Source of the DNA: UBA7662 sp041688385
Lineage (GTDB): Bacteria; Bacteroidota; Bacteroidia; UBA7662
Assembly (NCBI GenBank): GCA_041688385.1
Contig: JBDNIH010000037.1
Coordinates: 1 to 11,496 of the forward strand
Reading direction: 5' to 3'
Length of the DNA: 11,496 bases
Part shown: piece by piece, positions 1 through 7,810 of the stretch
How the letters are laid out: every line of letters starts with the position of its first letter
Numbering within the stretch: the stretch's first letter is position 1
Program-made: the position numbers and the translations under genes
The notes under the pieces: model-generated
Databases searched by the model: none
The model's input: the letters and a program-made list of their open reading frames with translations, nothing else
Told to the model about the DNA's origin: nothing

Positions 1-1262
1 TCTGGGCTGGTATTAAAGCATATGGTGTCGTTACTAGAGATTGTTCCTGTTTGAAAGGGTTGATATACTTGTATTCTTAGGATATTTGATGTGTCGCTTC
101 CGCAACCAAGATTTGATGTTACGATTACCTGGTAGAATCGACTAAGTTGTAATGTATCCGGGGTTAAAAAATTGTTATTAGCCCCTGCAATGTTGGTAAA
201 ATTGATGGAGTCCGTAGAAACCTGCCATTGATAGCTGTAAACGCTACCACCACCTGTTGGATTCGTGCCAAAACGTATCGTGTCGGGACTGGACAAGTAG
301 CAGATATTCTGAGAGTTCGTTATTATTCCTGCATTAATTGCCAGAAACACGGTGACGCGCGTAGAATCGGAAAAACGTTGGCCGCACCCGAAATTAGAAG
401 TGGCCCTTAGCCTGTAGGATGTCGATTGGGTAAGGTTGCCTGTAATAAGAGAGTCCGCCGCTTGGCCAACTAAGTCTACCCACGAACCCGAAACAAAGCG
501 TTGCCATTGGTAACTGAAGGAACCATTGCCACCGGTTGCATTCTGGGTTCTAAATAGCCTGGTTGATGTATTAAAACAAATCGACTGATTGCCGCTGATT
601 TGTGGTGACGTCAAATCATCCCAAACACCTATGAGTACTGAATTCGAAGTATCACTGCCACAGCCAAGCGTAGAGGCTAGGATAAGTCTGAAGTAGCGAG
701 ATAACCTCAATGTATCTGGTCTGAAAGAAGCATTGGTGGCCAAAGGTATGTTGGTGAAGCTCACTGAATCAGTGGAAACTTGCCATTGATAGGTGAAAGC
801 CCCCCCTCCACCAGAAGGGCTTACTGAAAATTGCAAGGTATCCGGACGTGTACCGTAACAAATAAATTGCTGATTACCGATAGTTCCGGCACTTGTTGGA
901 CTAAAGACGTTGACCCGAATGAACGACAATGACGTATCTGTTCCTGACCATGCTCTCAATATGACGGAATCAATACCTGGATTTGAGAAGTTAACCGCAA
1001 TTGTTTGCTGCGTGGACTGTTTGGGTGTGCCTTGATTAAAAAGCCACAAACGATCTGACCCATTTATTGAACTATCTGAAAAAGTTAAAGTACTATTCGA
1101 GCAAACATTTAAGATGGATCCAGAGCCAAGAATATTGCCATTAAAACCTATTCTAGCAGTTACTTGAGCATTAGCGGAACATACAATCAAAAAGCCCAAG
1201 CACCACAAGCACAATTGAAATAGCAGCCCCCTATAAACAATAAATGACCTTGACTTGAGCAT
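1..1262 (-). CDS. Secreted Ig-like repeat surface protein, 3' end beyond window
   Basis: The frame is open from an ATG at 1262 down to base 1, giving 420 codons of an incomplete gene. This ATG is the only possible start: an in-frame stop (TAA, 1272-1274) lies just upstream. Residues 1-33 are a signal peptide (basic start, hydrophobic stretch, ending SANAQ). Residues about 34-120 form a divergent first domain. After that come tandem units of 92-94 residues, each with an ICY/ICF cysteine near its start, a YQWQ motif about 25 residues later, and a GCG motif 64-66 residues after the first Cys (C135/C201, C229/C293, C321/C387; the next begins at C415). This is typical of Ig-like/PKD-like repeats in large Bacteroidota surface or secreted proteins. 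Many of these end in a type IX secretion or gliding-type C-terminal domain, but the C-terminus is not visible here. It is transcribed away from the operon to the right, so a shared job is not implied. Adhesin-like role is an inference. Confidence 0.9.
   Translation of the reverse strand, partial: MLKSRSFIVYRGLLFQLCLWCLGFLIVCSANAQVTARIGFNGNILGSGSILNVCSNSTLTFSDSSINGSDRLWLFNQGTPKQSTQQTIAVNFSNPGIDSVILRAWSGTDTSLSFIRVNVFSPTSAGTIGNQQFICYGTRPDTLQFSVSPSGGGGAFTYQWQVSTDSVSFTNIPLATNASFRPDTLRLSRYFRLILASTLGCGSDTSNSVLIGVWDDLTSPQISGNQSICFNTSTRLFRTQNATGGNGSFSYQWQRFVSGSWVDLVGQAADSLITGNLTQSTSYRLRATSNFGCGQRFSDSTRVTVFLAINAGIITNSQNICYLSSPDTIRFGTNPTGGGSVYSYQWQVSTDSINFTNIAGANNNFLTPDTLQLSRFYQVIVTSNLGCGSDTSNILRIQVYQPFQTGTISSNDTICFNTSP
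51..332 (-). repeat. Ig-like repeat unit 3 (type A)
   Basis: Encodes residues 311-404. Motifs are ICY, SPDT, TGGG, YQWQVSTDS, FTNI, PDTLQLSRF and LGCGSDTSN, closely like unit 1. A fourth unit starts at base 50 and runs off the window. Confidence 0.8.
333..608 (-). repeat. Ig-like repeat unit 2 (type B)
   Basis: Encodes residues 219-310. It keeps the frame of the repeat (ICFNTS, YQWQ, FGCG) but lacks the STDS and SDTSN blocks of its neighbours. Its ICFNTS start is shared with the partial fourth unit at 1-50, suggesting units alternate A-B-A-B. Confidence 0.75.
609..887 (-). repeat. Ig-like repeat unit 1 (type A)
   Basis: Encodes residues 126-218 of the minus-strand surface protein. It carries ICYG, PDTL, a glycine run, YQWQVSTDS, FTNI and LGCGSDTSN. 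It matches unit 3 (51-332) much better than unit 2, including the whole YQWQVSTDS and GCGSDTSN blocks. The DNA has diverged at synonymous sites, so the duplication is not recent. Confidence 0.8.
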
Positions 1263-1271
1263 TGATATAAT

Positions 1272-1279
1272 TTAATTTG
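1272..1279 (+). promoter_or_regulatory. Weak candidate -7 element for the nine-gene operon
   Basis: TTAATTTG matches TAnnTTTG at all but one of the fixed positions, and a TTG at 1250-1252 lies 19 bp upstream, as expected for a -33 element. It is about 80 bp ahead of the first operon start at 1362. The intergenic region 1263-1361 holds no other feature that I can support: no clear hairpin, operator or RNA. Confidence 0.22.
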
Positions 1280-1303
1280 CATCAAAAGATAAAGTAACTG
1301 CTC

Positions 1304-1311
1304 CAAATATA
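1304..1311 (-). promoter_or_regulatory. Candidate Bacteroidota -7 element for the surface-protein gene
   Basis: On the minus strand this reads TATATTTG, a full match to the Bacteroidota -7 consensus TAnnTTTG. It lies 41 bases upstream of the ATG at 1262, which would give a leader of about 35 nt. No TTG was found at the right distance for a -33 element; the nearest TTTG is about 30 bp upstream, which is too far. The call therefore rests on one short motif. Confidence 0.35.
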
Positions 1312-1361
1312 AGTCATGGGTACTATATTGCTCGAAAAGATCAAAACTAAACTCATCATTC

Positions 1362-2912
1362 ATGAGGATCTCCTATCAACTTTTCGTTTGCGCAACTATA
1401 CTTTGTATGGTCATGCTCTCACATGAAGTCATGGGTCAAAATTATGAAGGCCTACGTTATCGAATGACAAGAAAAGCGGCTCTTGAACTTTTGGGAAAAT
1501 TTGATGCTCAAATAGATCGCGAAGGAGACAACCTTTTTACCTTTCAAAACCTGTTTACAGGTTCAGGTGCCGTAATAAGTAACGACATTCTCATTGAGAA
1601 TGCCTTGGATGAACAACTCACCCTCGAAGAATACGAACGACGAAGAGATTTGTATTGGAATTTTCGATTAATACAAAAATCCATGGCCATTGATAAGTTG
1701 GGCTCACTAAGTTATACAACTGCTAATACTGGCACAATCGAAATACTTGTAACACGTCAGCTGCAATGGAGCATGAAACGAGAGGAAAATTTCATTTACA
1801 GAGACACCATTCAGCAAATTTTCAAAATCAACTTTGAACAAGGGGATTCGGAAATTACGTGTCGCATTGCCTCTGTAACAAATTCTGACCAGATGGGATA
1901 TCATATCTTGCTAAGAGGAGCTTATCGAAATAATCGAAAAGACTTACCGATGCAAAATGACACCCTATTAGTGAGTGCCAGGCCTTATTCAACCGATAAT
2001 CAAGGTTATTTGATAATAAAAAGATTAGGAGCTAATGAAATAATCACCATACAAACCCTTAATCCAGATTTTCATCAGAAAAAGAGAGTAAGCGTGAGCG
2101 AGGCAAAAGAATCAGCAAGTAAATCCTCATTAGTTTCTTTCCGGCTGCCAAAGTGGATAGTTGAAGTAAATAGTGCTTTTATGCCTGTTGGATATAGAAG
2201 CATTCAAGCGGAAAATTACATCAGCGCGAACAAAGCTGATTACCTGATTGGCATTAACCTCGGAAGGACCGTTGTAAAAACAGCGATTTGGGAATGGACA
2301 GCTAAAATCGGTATTAATAAATCATGGAATGAAGTCGCTTTAAGTGCACCAACCCAAAATTACAAATACGGCGCCATAGACCCTGACGGATTTCCCTACG
2401 AAAGGCGCGTTCAGGTCGAGGACTTTATTGAAACGCTGAAAATGTCATTCACTACATTGAATTTGGGCATCAAATCATCCTACAAATTAAACAAACTACA
2501 CTCCCTTCAGGCTGAAGTTGGTTACCATCATGTATACAATGTAACGGCTACAAGTAGCCGAACAGCGGAGGTAATTTATGGTGGATATTATCCGGATTTA
2601 TTCAGCGTTTCTATCTTTGAAAATGGCATTTATGACTTTGGACGATTTCAAATTACCGAAACCAACACGCCCGTGGTGCTGGATATCAGCGGGTTCGTAA
2701 GTGCACAAATAAGCATGTCCTACAAATTATCGAGAACATCCTCTATCCAATATGGCTTCATGTATCGCCAATCTACCTTTGGCACACAAAGCGACTATTC
2801 GAAATCAAGACTGAGTTCATCACCAACTGAACTTAATAGTTTAATGCAAATAAGTTCACGGGCAAAAGTAAGTTTAGTAAATTTCACATTAGGATATCAG
2901 TATAAATTCTAG
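1362..2912 (+). CDS. Secreted two-part protein with C-terminal outer-membrane beta-barrel
   Basis: 516 residues. A signal peptide covers residues 1-26 (hydrophobic core CATILCMVML, ending VMGQ). Residues about 34-172 are a soluble region with an early helix, then strands; its pattern is compatible with an NTF2-like fold, but that is only an impression. Residues about 180-245 look like a small beta domain. From about 264 to the end, alternating hydrophobic/aromatic strands separated by turns suggest an outer-membrane beta-barrel of perhaps 8-10 strands. The last strand ends in GYQYKF, and a C-terminal Phe is the usual recognition signal for Bam-assembled barrels. It is the first gene of the operon and stops 2 nt before the next start, so it is the likely outer-membrane partner of the system. 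I do not recognise the exact family. The barrel call is fairly sure; the N-terminal fold is not. Confidence 0.85.
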   Translation: MRISYQLFVCATILCMVMLSHEVMGQNYEGLRYRMTRKAALELLGKFDAQIDREGDNLFTFQNLFTGSGAVISNDILIENALDEQLTLEEYERRRDLYWNFRLIQKSMAIDKLGSLSYTTANTGTIEILVTRQLQWSMKREENFIYRDTIQQIFKINFEQGDSEITCRIASVTNSDQMGYHILLRGAYRNNRKDLPMQNDTLLVSARPYSTDNQGYLIIKRLGANEIITIQTLNPDFHQKKRVSVSEAKESASKSSLVSFRLPKWIVEVNSAFMPVGYRSIQAENYISANKADYLIGINLGRTVVKTAIWEWTAKIGINKSWNEVALSAPTQNYKYGAIDPDGFPYERRVQVEDFIETLKMSFTTLNLGIKSSYKLNKLHSLQAEVGYHHVYNVTATSSRTAEVIYGGYYPDLFSVSIFENGIYDFGRFQITETNTPVVLDISGFVSAQISMSYKLSRTSSIQYGFMYRQSTFGTQSDYSKSRLSSSPTELNSLMQISSRAKVSLVNFTLGYQYKF

Positions 2913-2914
2913 CC

Positions 2915-4036
2915 ATGGCAAAACCCTACAAATGTTCTTCATGCGGTCAAACAGCACAATTAGAGCTGTTCGACAAAAATTGCCCGAACTGTGGAGCCGA
3001 TCGGGACAAAATGATTTTCGTTAAAGATTATACCAGTGGTTTTCAAAATTTGATCGGCGGGATGACTGAATTTGTAAAAAACAAAAAAAAGCGGCCCATC
3101 CTTATTATAGCAGCGTTAATACTAGGATTTCTCCTATTTCAACTTTGTCGTAACGAACCAACCATTCTTACACAACAAAATCTTATTTTGCGCCTCGCCC
3201 CAACCGCCTCAGGTAATGGGGTAGCGTTCATTTTCACTTTACAAAACTCCACCAAAAAGGCTAAGCATTTCAAAAAAGTAGTTCACAAAGTCCTTGTGAA
3301 CAATGAAGAGCTGAGTATAGCTGAACTAGAAGACAACAACTTTATATATTATCCCTGTAAAGAAGGGGCGCTATCTTTTGTATTAGAAGCCAAAGGCGGA
3401 AAAACCATAAATTTCCTGTCTAATTTTACTGAAGTAAAGTCATTGAGCTTTTCCAAAGCTGATAAAATGGCAATATGCAATCCCCTCAATGAATACTCAA
3501 AACCAACAATTGATGAGAAAAAATGTGTGTTGATATTTTCTTGGCAAGGGAATAAATCGGATTTAAGAGTTTCTTGGAATGGAGTAAATGGCAGTTACAG
3601 CAAGTCAATGAGCAAGAATAGCAGTGCTCTCGATAATACATTCGATGTGTGGTACTACGCAGTTGGTTTTGAGAATGAAAAACAGCCCTATTTTGGTAAT
3701 GGTACGATTGTCCCTCCGTGCATCGTTGGCTTAACGGATGCAGCAATTAGAGCTATGTTCCTTCAAGCTTTCAATCAATTAGGCAAAAGACAAAATGACC
3801 CTAATAGCGCTTCTCTAACCCCACAAATAAAAAGCATGTGTTCGCCTTCCATCGAGCCTAGACTTGATAATCAAAAGGAAACAAGTATAGACGGCTTGTT
3901 TCAAGAAATGAAAAATCAGGCTGGCGAAGCTGCCGTTGATAGCTCCAAAATTTGGTTTGACTGCGTTGAATCATCGATAAAGATTGCGGATGGGAAAGTA
4001 ATAGCATTTGATGTTATAAGCATAAAAAGACCATGA
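2915..4036 (+). CDS. Zinc-ribbon protein with one membrane segment and a large C-terminal region
   Basis: 373 residues. The N-terminus has a clear zinc ribbon: CSSC at 7-10 and CPNC at 23-26, four Cys suited to bind one Zn2+. A basic stretch (KNKKKR, 55-60) precedes one transmembrane helix at about 61-78. By the positive-inside rule the ribbon is cytoplasmic and residues 80-373 are periplasmic. The periplasmic part looks beta-rich between about 88 and 250, with single cysteines at 148, 188 and 204. A last region of about 275-373 looks helix-then-strand and may resemble the N-terminal domain of the preceding gene product. Zinc ribbons on the inner side of such proteins often mediate protein contacts, so it could link a cytoplasmic partner to the periplasm; that is inference. 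The gene starts 2 nt after the upstream stop and overlaps the next gene by 4 nt. Confidence 0.87.
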   Translation: MAKPYKCSSCGQTAQLELFDKNCPNCGADRDKMIFVKDYTSGFQNLIGGMTEFVKNKKKRPILIIAALILGFLLFQLCRNEPTILTQQNLILRLAPTASGNGVAFIFTLQNSTKKAKHFKKVVHKVLVNNEELSIAELEDNNFIYYPCKEGALSFVLEAKGGKTINFLSNFTEVKSLSFSKADKMAICNPLNEYSKPTIDEKKCVLIFSWQGNKSDLRVSWNGVNGSYSKSMSKNSSALDNTFDVWYYAVGFENEKQPYFGNGTIVPPCIVGLTDAAIRAMFLQAFNQLGKRQNDPNSASLTPQIKSMCSPSIEPRLDNQKETSIDGLFQEMKNQAGEAAVDSSKIWFDCVESSIKIADGKVIAFDVISIKRP

Positions 4037-4611
4037 GATTTAGGTTGGCTTTGGTGCTGATGATATACATTACTTTCCAGCTTAATTGCTTCGGACAGGC
4101 ACAAAGTGCTAATATTTACATTGGATTGTATGACAATTTTGACAAGGAAAATCTGCACTCTACCTTACTCCGCATTTGTTCGAATTATTCGATTTATACA
4201 ATATTTATCAGTAATGACCAATACCCAATCATCATTCAGAATGAAACAGAACTGAATAACTTTTTTGAAAACAGAATATTACTCTTGAACCCGTCTTATC
4301 CTAATCTCAATTTTGAATTAGACACACTTTTAATGTTAGATACAAAAAAGGACTTTCTCGGATTTGATAGTGATTACCAACCCGAGGTTAAACGCAAAGT
4401 GGACTTGTGTTTTTTCATACCTAACGCAAGTGCCTCTAAAATCATCCAGGATTTAATAGTAAAATATTACCAAATAGTTGGATTCGGCGATATTCAAAAA
4501 TTTGATCAAAATATAAGTGTGCGTATTTTTTCGAAGGAAGCATTGGAAGAGAGCCTTAAAATTTTATCCCAGAATAGTAATACCTTACCTTTTTACTTTG
4601 AGACCTATTGA
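4033..4611 (+). CDS. Small secreted protein of unknown function
   Basis: 192 residues, starting in an ATGA overlap with the upstream gene, so translation is probably coupled. Residues 1-22 are a signal peptide ending in CFGQ. The mature part has a hydrophobic strand at about 27-32 (NIYIGL) followed by an acidic turn and helix, further strands at 54-60 and 66-69, and a strand at 123-129 (VDLCFFI) followed by a helix. This alternating pattern and the neighbouring vWA genes raise the chance of a degenerate vWA-like Rossmann fold. However, the metal-binding DxSxS motif is absent, so this is a guess. There are no lipobox, membrane segments after the signal, or catalytic motifs that I recognise. 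It is probably periplasmic. Confidence 0.82.
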   Translation: MRFRLALVLMIYITFQLNCFGQAQSANIYIGLYDNFDKENLHSTLLRICSNYSIYTIFISNDQYPIIIQNETELNNFFENRILLLNPSYPNLNFELDTLLMLDTKKDFLGFDSDYQPEVKRKVDLCFFIPNASASKIIQDLIVKYYQIVGFGDIQKFDQNISVRIFSKEALEESLKILSQNSNTLPFYFETY

Positions 4612-4612
4612 T

Positions 4613-6955
4613 ATGCGTAATTTACTAGCCTTATTCTTGTTAATCCCCAATATACTGCATGCCCAAGCCAAATATGTAGAGCGACCTGAAAAGTTCAGTA
4701 ATTACCTGAAAGCAAGCTTTGTAAAAAGTATTGAACTGGATAATGAAGTAGTACAAAGTCATCTGTCTCCCTCGATAAAAGGTTCAACCTGGTTAGTATA
4801 CAGTGCGAAAGCCGATAATCCTCTTAGCGTAAGACCTGGGCCATCTGTTGTGCCAAATGGCAAAACCCTTCGATTTATGCAGCAGCTGGCTGTTAAACAA
4901 GTTGACGGCAATTGGCTATTAGTGGCTTCCTTGGTTAGCAAAGCTGGCAATGAAATTATAAAAGACGTGGAATTAGGATGGGTCCATGCACGCGAATTGA
5001 TCCTTTCGGAGTTTGCCTTATTAAACGAGGGGTCTATTCCCAAAAAAGCGATGATTATTTTGTCACTTGATGCTATCAAACCAGGTGAGGTAACGCAAAA
5101 TAATACTGCAAGAAAATTTTATGATGTACCTCAGCTGAATACATCCAGCGAGAATGGCAAGGTTGCGCAAAAGTTTGAAATTTATTTCATTCTAAAAGAA
5201 ACGGATGGGGCCCTATTACTCTCAAAAACGGACAAGCTAAGCGGCTCAGAAGTGATTATCAGAAGCAATGTACCTGGTTGGTTTCGAAAGTCGAATATCA
5301 CCAATTGGGATCACCGGGTTTGTTTCGAATTAAACTACATTGATCCCAATGCTGTACGGTCTTATAAAGGAAAAAGAATCCTTGGCTTTAATACAGCATC
5401 AGATTTGGATGGATTTATACAAAGTGCTGGGGCTGACGTACCCAAGCCCATATTTCAGCTACCACTTACAAGCGAAATACCCTCACCTTATGATTACCGC
5501 TTACCTGTTCTTACGAACTTAGATGAAAACAGAAAGGAAGTAATTACAATTGCAGCCTTAGGGAATAAAGGTGTTAAACAATCTGATGTTTCCAAAAAGC
5601 TTGAAGAGCTAAAGGAAAAGAAATCAAACATCAATATTGTTTTTGCCATTGATGGAACAAGTAGTATGAAGGAGTACCACCAACCGGTAATAAATAGTAT
5701 CATTCGAATCATTGAACACGATAAATTGAGAAATGCAGCCAATACTATCCGATTCGGCCTTATAATTTATCGAGATTATGCTGATGGTCCCCGTGAAGTG
5801 GAAATTGAAAGATTGACTACAGACCATAATCAAATTATTAAAAGTCTTAAAGCGGTTAAATGGAGCAGCCTCAACAAAGAGTTGCCCGAAGCCCAATTTA
5901 ATGGTCTTTTAAAAGGGATTGATAAAATGGGGCTTCAGACAAGTCACAGCAATGTACTTGTATTGGTTGGGGACGCAGCGAACAAACAACCCGACCCTAA
6001 AGGGCATACTCTAAATGAGGTCGCTCAAAAGTTCTTTGATTATAAAATGAGTTTAATTGGATTCCAAGTAATGGTGGGTAACCACCCGACCTTCGTACAG
6101 TTCTCTTATGATATGCAGGACTATTTAAAGAAAACTGCACGTAAATATCCTATTCCGCCTACTAACGTCAAATTGGAGAAGATTGATGTAAAAAACACGT
6201 ACCAATTGAATATGCTTGGAAAAGGAGGCGAAAAAACCGAACTGTTTATGTTCGGGCGGTTCACATACGCCTCTAATAATAAACCAATGGACGTAAAGGT
6301 CCTTGAGCTCAACGTTGTAGGAGCAATTTTCGAATACATTGAAAAAGCCGAAAAAGATATAGCACATTTGGAATCGGTGAGGAGTTCTTCTATTGAATTT
6401 ACTGAAACTGTAGTTGATAAATTAATACTAGACGGCTTTACTGATGACGAGATTGCGGTTTTACGTAAAGAGGGAGAGCTAGCCAAGAAAGGTTTTACTG
6501 CCAGGCGGCAGTACAACCAGCAAAACAATGCTTTCAAACCTGTTGTCTTTCTTTCTCATAATGAAAGGTTAGAAATGCTTGAAACCCTAAAGCGTTTAAA
6601 AAATGCAGCTTCTTCAGGGACTTCAACAAAAGCAAAAGGTGCATTTAAAATAGCTATTCTAGAACAAGTCAAAAAAATGCTCGGTGAGGTTTCAGCTGAC
6701 AATATTCTAGACAAAAACATGGATGAAATTTGGAAAATTATGTTGGCGGTAGATTTTACAGGTAACACCACCATCAAATTGACTAAGTTAAGGGACTTAG
6801 ATAAATTGAATGATGCAGTTTTTGTAGATTTCTATCAGTCATTTGAACGAAAAGCAGATATTTTCGCCTCGGCTTCTTACAAGGAACGTTCATTTAAAAT
6901 GGCTGGTCAGACCTTCTATTGGATTCCATTATCAGATATCCCAGGAAATGAATAA
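4613..6955 (+). CDS. Large secreted protein: two SH3-like domains plus vWA domain
   Basis: 780 residues. The frame is open further upstream (to 4517), but the ATG at 4613 is chosen because it begins a good signal peptide (residues 1-18, ending LHAQ) 1 nt after the upstream stop. Residues about 58-132 look like a bacterial SH3 domain ending GWVHARELIL; about 165-235 look like a second, ending GWFRKSNITNW. The vWA domain spans about 338-515. Its MIDAS motif is D347-G-T349-S-S351, with T in the first Ser/Thr position, and a third-motif Asp lies in GDA at 453-455. YRDY (386-389) and LPEA (424-427) are also typical of this vWA subgroup. Residues 520-780 are mostly helical and charged, with no family I recognise. 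SH3 domains in secreted bacterial proteins often contact peptidoglycan. The order SH3-SH3-vWA recalls TssR of Bacteroidota type VI secretion, but no other T6SS gene is seen. Its 3' end overlaps the ABC ATPase gene by 8 nt. Confidence 0.9.
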   Translation: MRNLLALFLLIPNILHAQAKYVERPEKFSNYLKASFVKSIELDNEVVQSHLSPSIKGSTWLVYSAKADNPLSVRPGPSVVPNGKTLRFMQQLAVKQVDGNWLLVASLVSKAGNEIIKDVELGWVHARELILSEFALLNEGSIPKKAMIILSLDAIKPGEVTQNNTARKFYDVPQLNTSSENGKVAQKFEIYFILKETDGALLLSKTDKLSGSEVIIRSNVPGWFRKSNITNWDHRVCFELNYIDPNAVRSYKGKRILGFNTASDLDGFIQSAGADVPKPIFQLPLTSEIPSPYDYRLPVLTNLDENRKEVITIAALGNKGVKQSDVSKKLEELKEKKSNINIVFAIDGTSSMKEYHQPVINSIIRIIEHDKLRNAANTIRFGLIIYRDYADGPREVEIERLTTDHNQIIKSLKAVKWSSLNKELPEAQFNGLLKGIDKMGLQTSHSNVLVLVGDAANKQPDPKGHTLNEVAQKFFDYKMSLIGFQVMVGNHPTFVQFSYDMQDYLKKTARKYPIPPTNVKLEKIDVKNTYQLNMLGKGGEKTELFMFGRFTYASNNKPMDVKVLELNVVGAIFEYIEKAEKDIAHLESVRSSSIEFTETVVDKLILDGFTDDEIAVLRKEGELAKKGFTARRQYNQQNNAFKPVVFLSHNERLEMLETLKRLKNAASSGTSTKAKGAFKIAILEQVKKMLGEVSADNILDKNMDEIWKIMLAVDFTGNTTIKLTKLRDLDKLNDAVFVDFYQSFERKADIFASASYKERSFKMAGQTFYWIPLSDIPGNE

Positions 6956-7805
6956 CGAATTACTATTTGAAATTGAGAACCTCTTTTGTCAATATAAGGG
7001 TAGTTCACAGGCTGTTCTTCATATTGTGGAACTGAAGATAAAAAGAGGTGAAATAGTCTTTTTTGTAGGTCCATCAGGCGTTGGCAAGAGTACCCTACTG
7101 GAAACATTAGGCCTGATGAATGATACCATTTCAACAAGTGAAACAGGTAAAATTTCTTTTTTTGCCCGAAACCGAGAATATAATCTCAAAACCTTTTGGA
7201 AAGGCAAAGAATCGGCAATGGCAGAATTCAGGAAAACTTTTTTCAGCTTCATTTTTCAGAACACTAATTTATTCACAACGCTCTCAGCACTTGACAACAT
7301 CAATATTGTGCAACTATTACGCGGCATCTCGCCTCAAGAAGCAGAGAAACAAAGCAGAAGTATGTTAAAGGAGTTAGAGCTTCCAGAAGACATGCCCGAA
7401 GATTACCCTGTGACTGCACTTTCCGGTGGGCAGCGACAACGGATCGCTTTTGCCAGAGCCATTGTTTCTGATTTTGACGTCCTCTTTGCTGACGAACCTA
7501 CCGGAAACCTGGATTGGTTCAATGCTTACAAAGTACTGAGCGTAATTAAATCAGAAATCAAAGTGACTGATAAAAACAACAAGCAGCGGTCAGCAGTCAT
7601 CGTTTCACATGATACACAGTTGGCCTTAGAATTTGCAGACACCATTGTTTTCATAGAAAATGATAGAGACAAAGAGATGGGTAAAATAGCCAGCCATAAC
7701 GTTTATCGCAGAGTTGACACCCAATGGAGAAATGACTCTAAAACCTTTACAAATGCAGAAATGAAAAAGGTGGTGCAAAATATGTATAAAAATACGGAGG
7801 AATAA
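6948..7805 (+). CDS. ABC transporter ATP-binding protein (LolD/MacB/FtsE type)
   Basis: 285 residues. The ATG at 6948 is preferred over the longer open frame from 6843, because homologous sequence begins at MNNELLFEIENL and the upstream codons overlap the vWA gene out of frame. All ATPase motifs are intact: Walker A GPSGVGKST (41-49), Q-loop Gln104, signature LSGGQRQR (158-165), Walker B with catalytic Glu in VLFADEPTGNLD (178-189), and switch His221 in VSHD. The DEPTGNLD form is typical of the LolD/MacB/FtsE group, whose members pair with FtsX-type permeases and do mechanical work across the envelope rather than ordinary import. The partner permease follows 5 nt downstream. The protein is about 50 residues longer than usual for this group; the extra C-terminal part (about 237-285) is charged and of unknown role. 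It is cytoplasmic, at the inner membrane. Confidence 0.96.
   Translation: MNNELLFEIENLFCQYKGSSQAVLHIVELKIKRGEIVFFVGPSGVGKSTLLETLGLMNDTISTSETGKISFFARNREYNLKTFWKGKESAMAEFRKTFFSFIFQNTNLFTTLSALDNINIVQLLRGISPQEAEKQSRSMLKELELPEDMPEDYPVTALSGGQRQRIAFARAIVSDFDVLFADEPTGNLDWFNAYKVLSVIKSEIKVTDKNNKQRSAVIVSHDTQLALEFADTIVFIENDRDKEMGKIASHNVYRRVDTQWRNDSKTFTNAEMKKVVQNMYKNTEE
7796..7800 (+). promoter_or_regulatory. Strong Shine-Dalgarno site (GGAGG) for the permease gene
   Basis: GGAGG lies 10 nt before the ATG at 7811 and inside the last codons of the ATPase gene. It stands out because other genes here lack such a site, as is usual in Bacteroidota. It supports the 7811 start and may raise permease translation. 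Confidence 0.55.
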
Positions 7806-7810
7806 GAGCC

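Noticed and set aside
228..410. Open plus-strand frame of 60 codons
   Set aside because: It lies antisense inside the minus-strand repeat gene, and its composition is that of a shadow frame.
4517..4612. Longer N-terminus for the SH3-vWA protein
   Set aside because: It would overlap the upstream gene by 95 nt and bury the signal peptide that starts at 4613.
6121..6537. Antisense open frame of 138 codons
   Set aside because: It lies fully within the large vWA gene, which has clear domains on the plus strand; the antisense protein shows no domain and only Ser/Phe-rich sequence typical of a reverse frame.
4613..6955. Type VI secretion locus
   Set aside because: Only a TssR-like domain order supports it; no sheath, tube, baseplate, ClpV or membrane-complex genes are visible.
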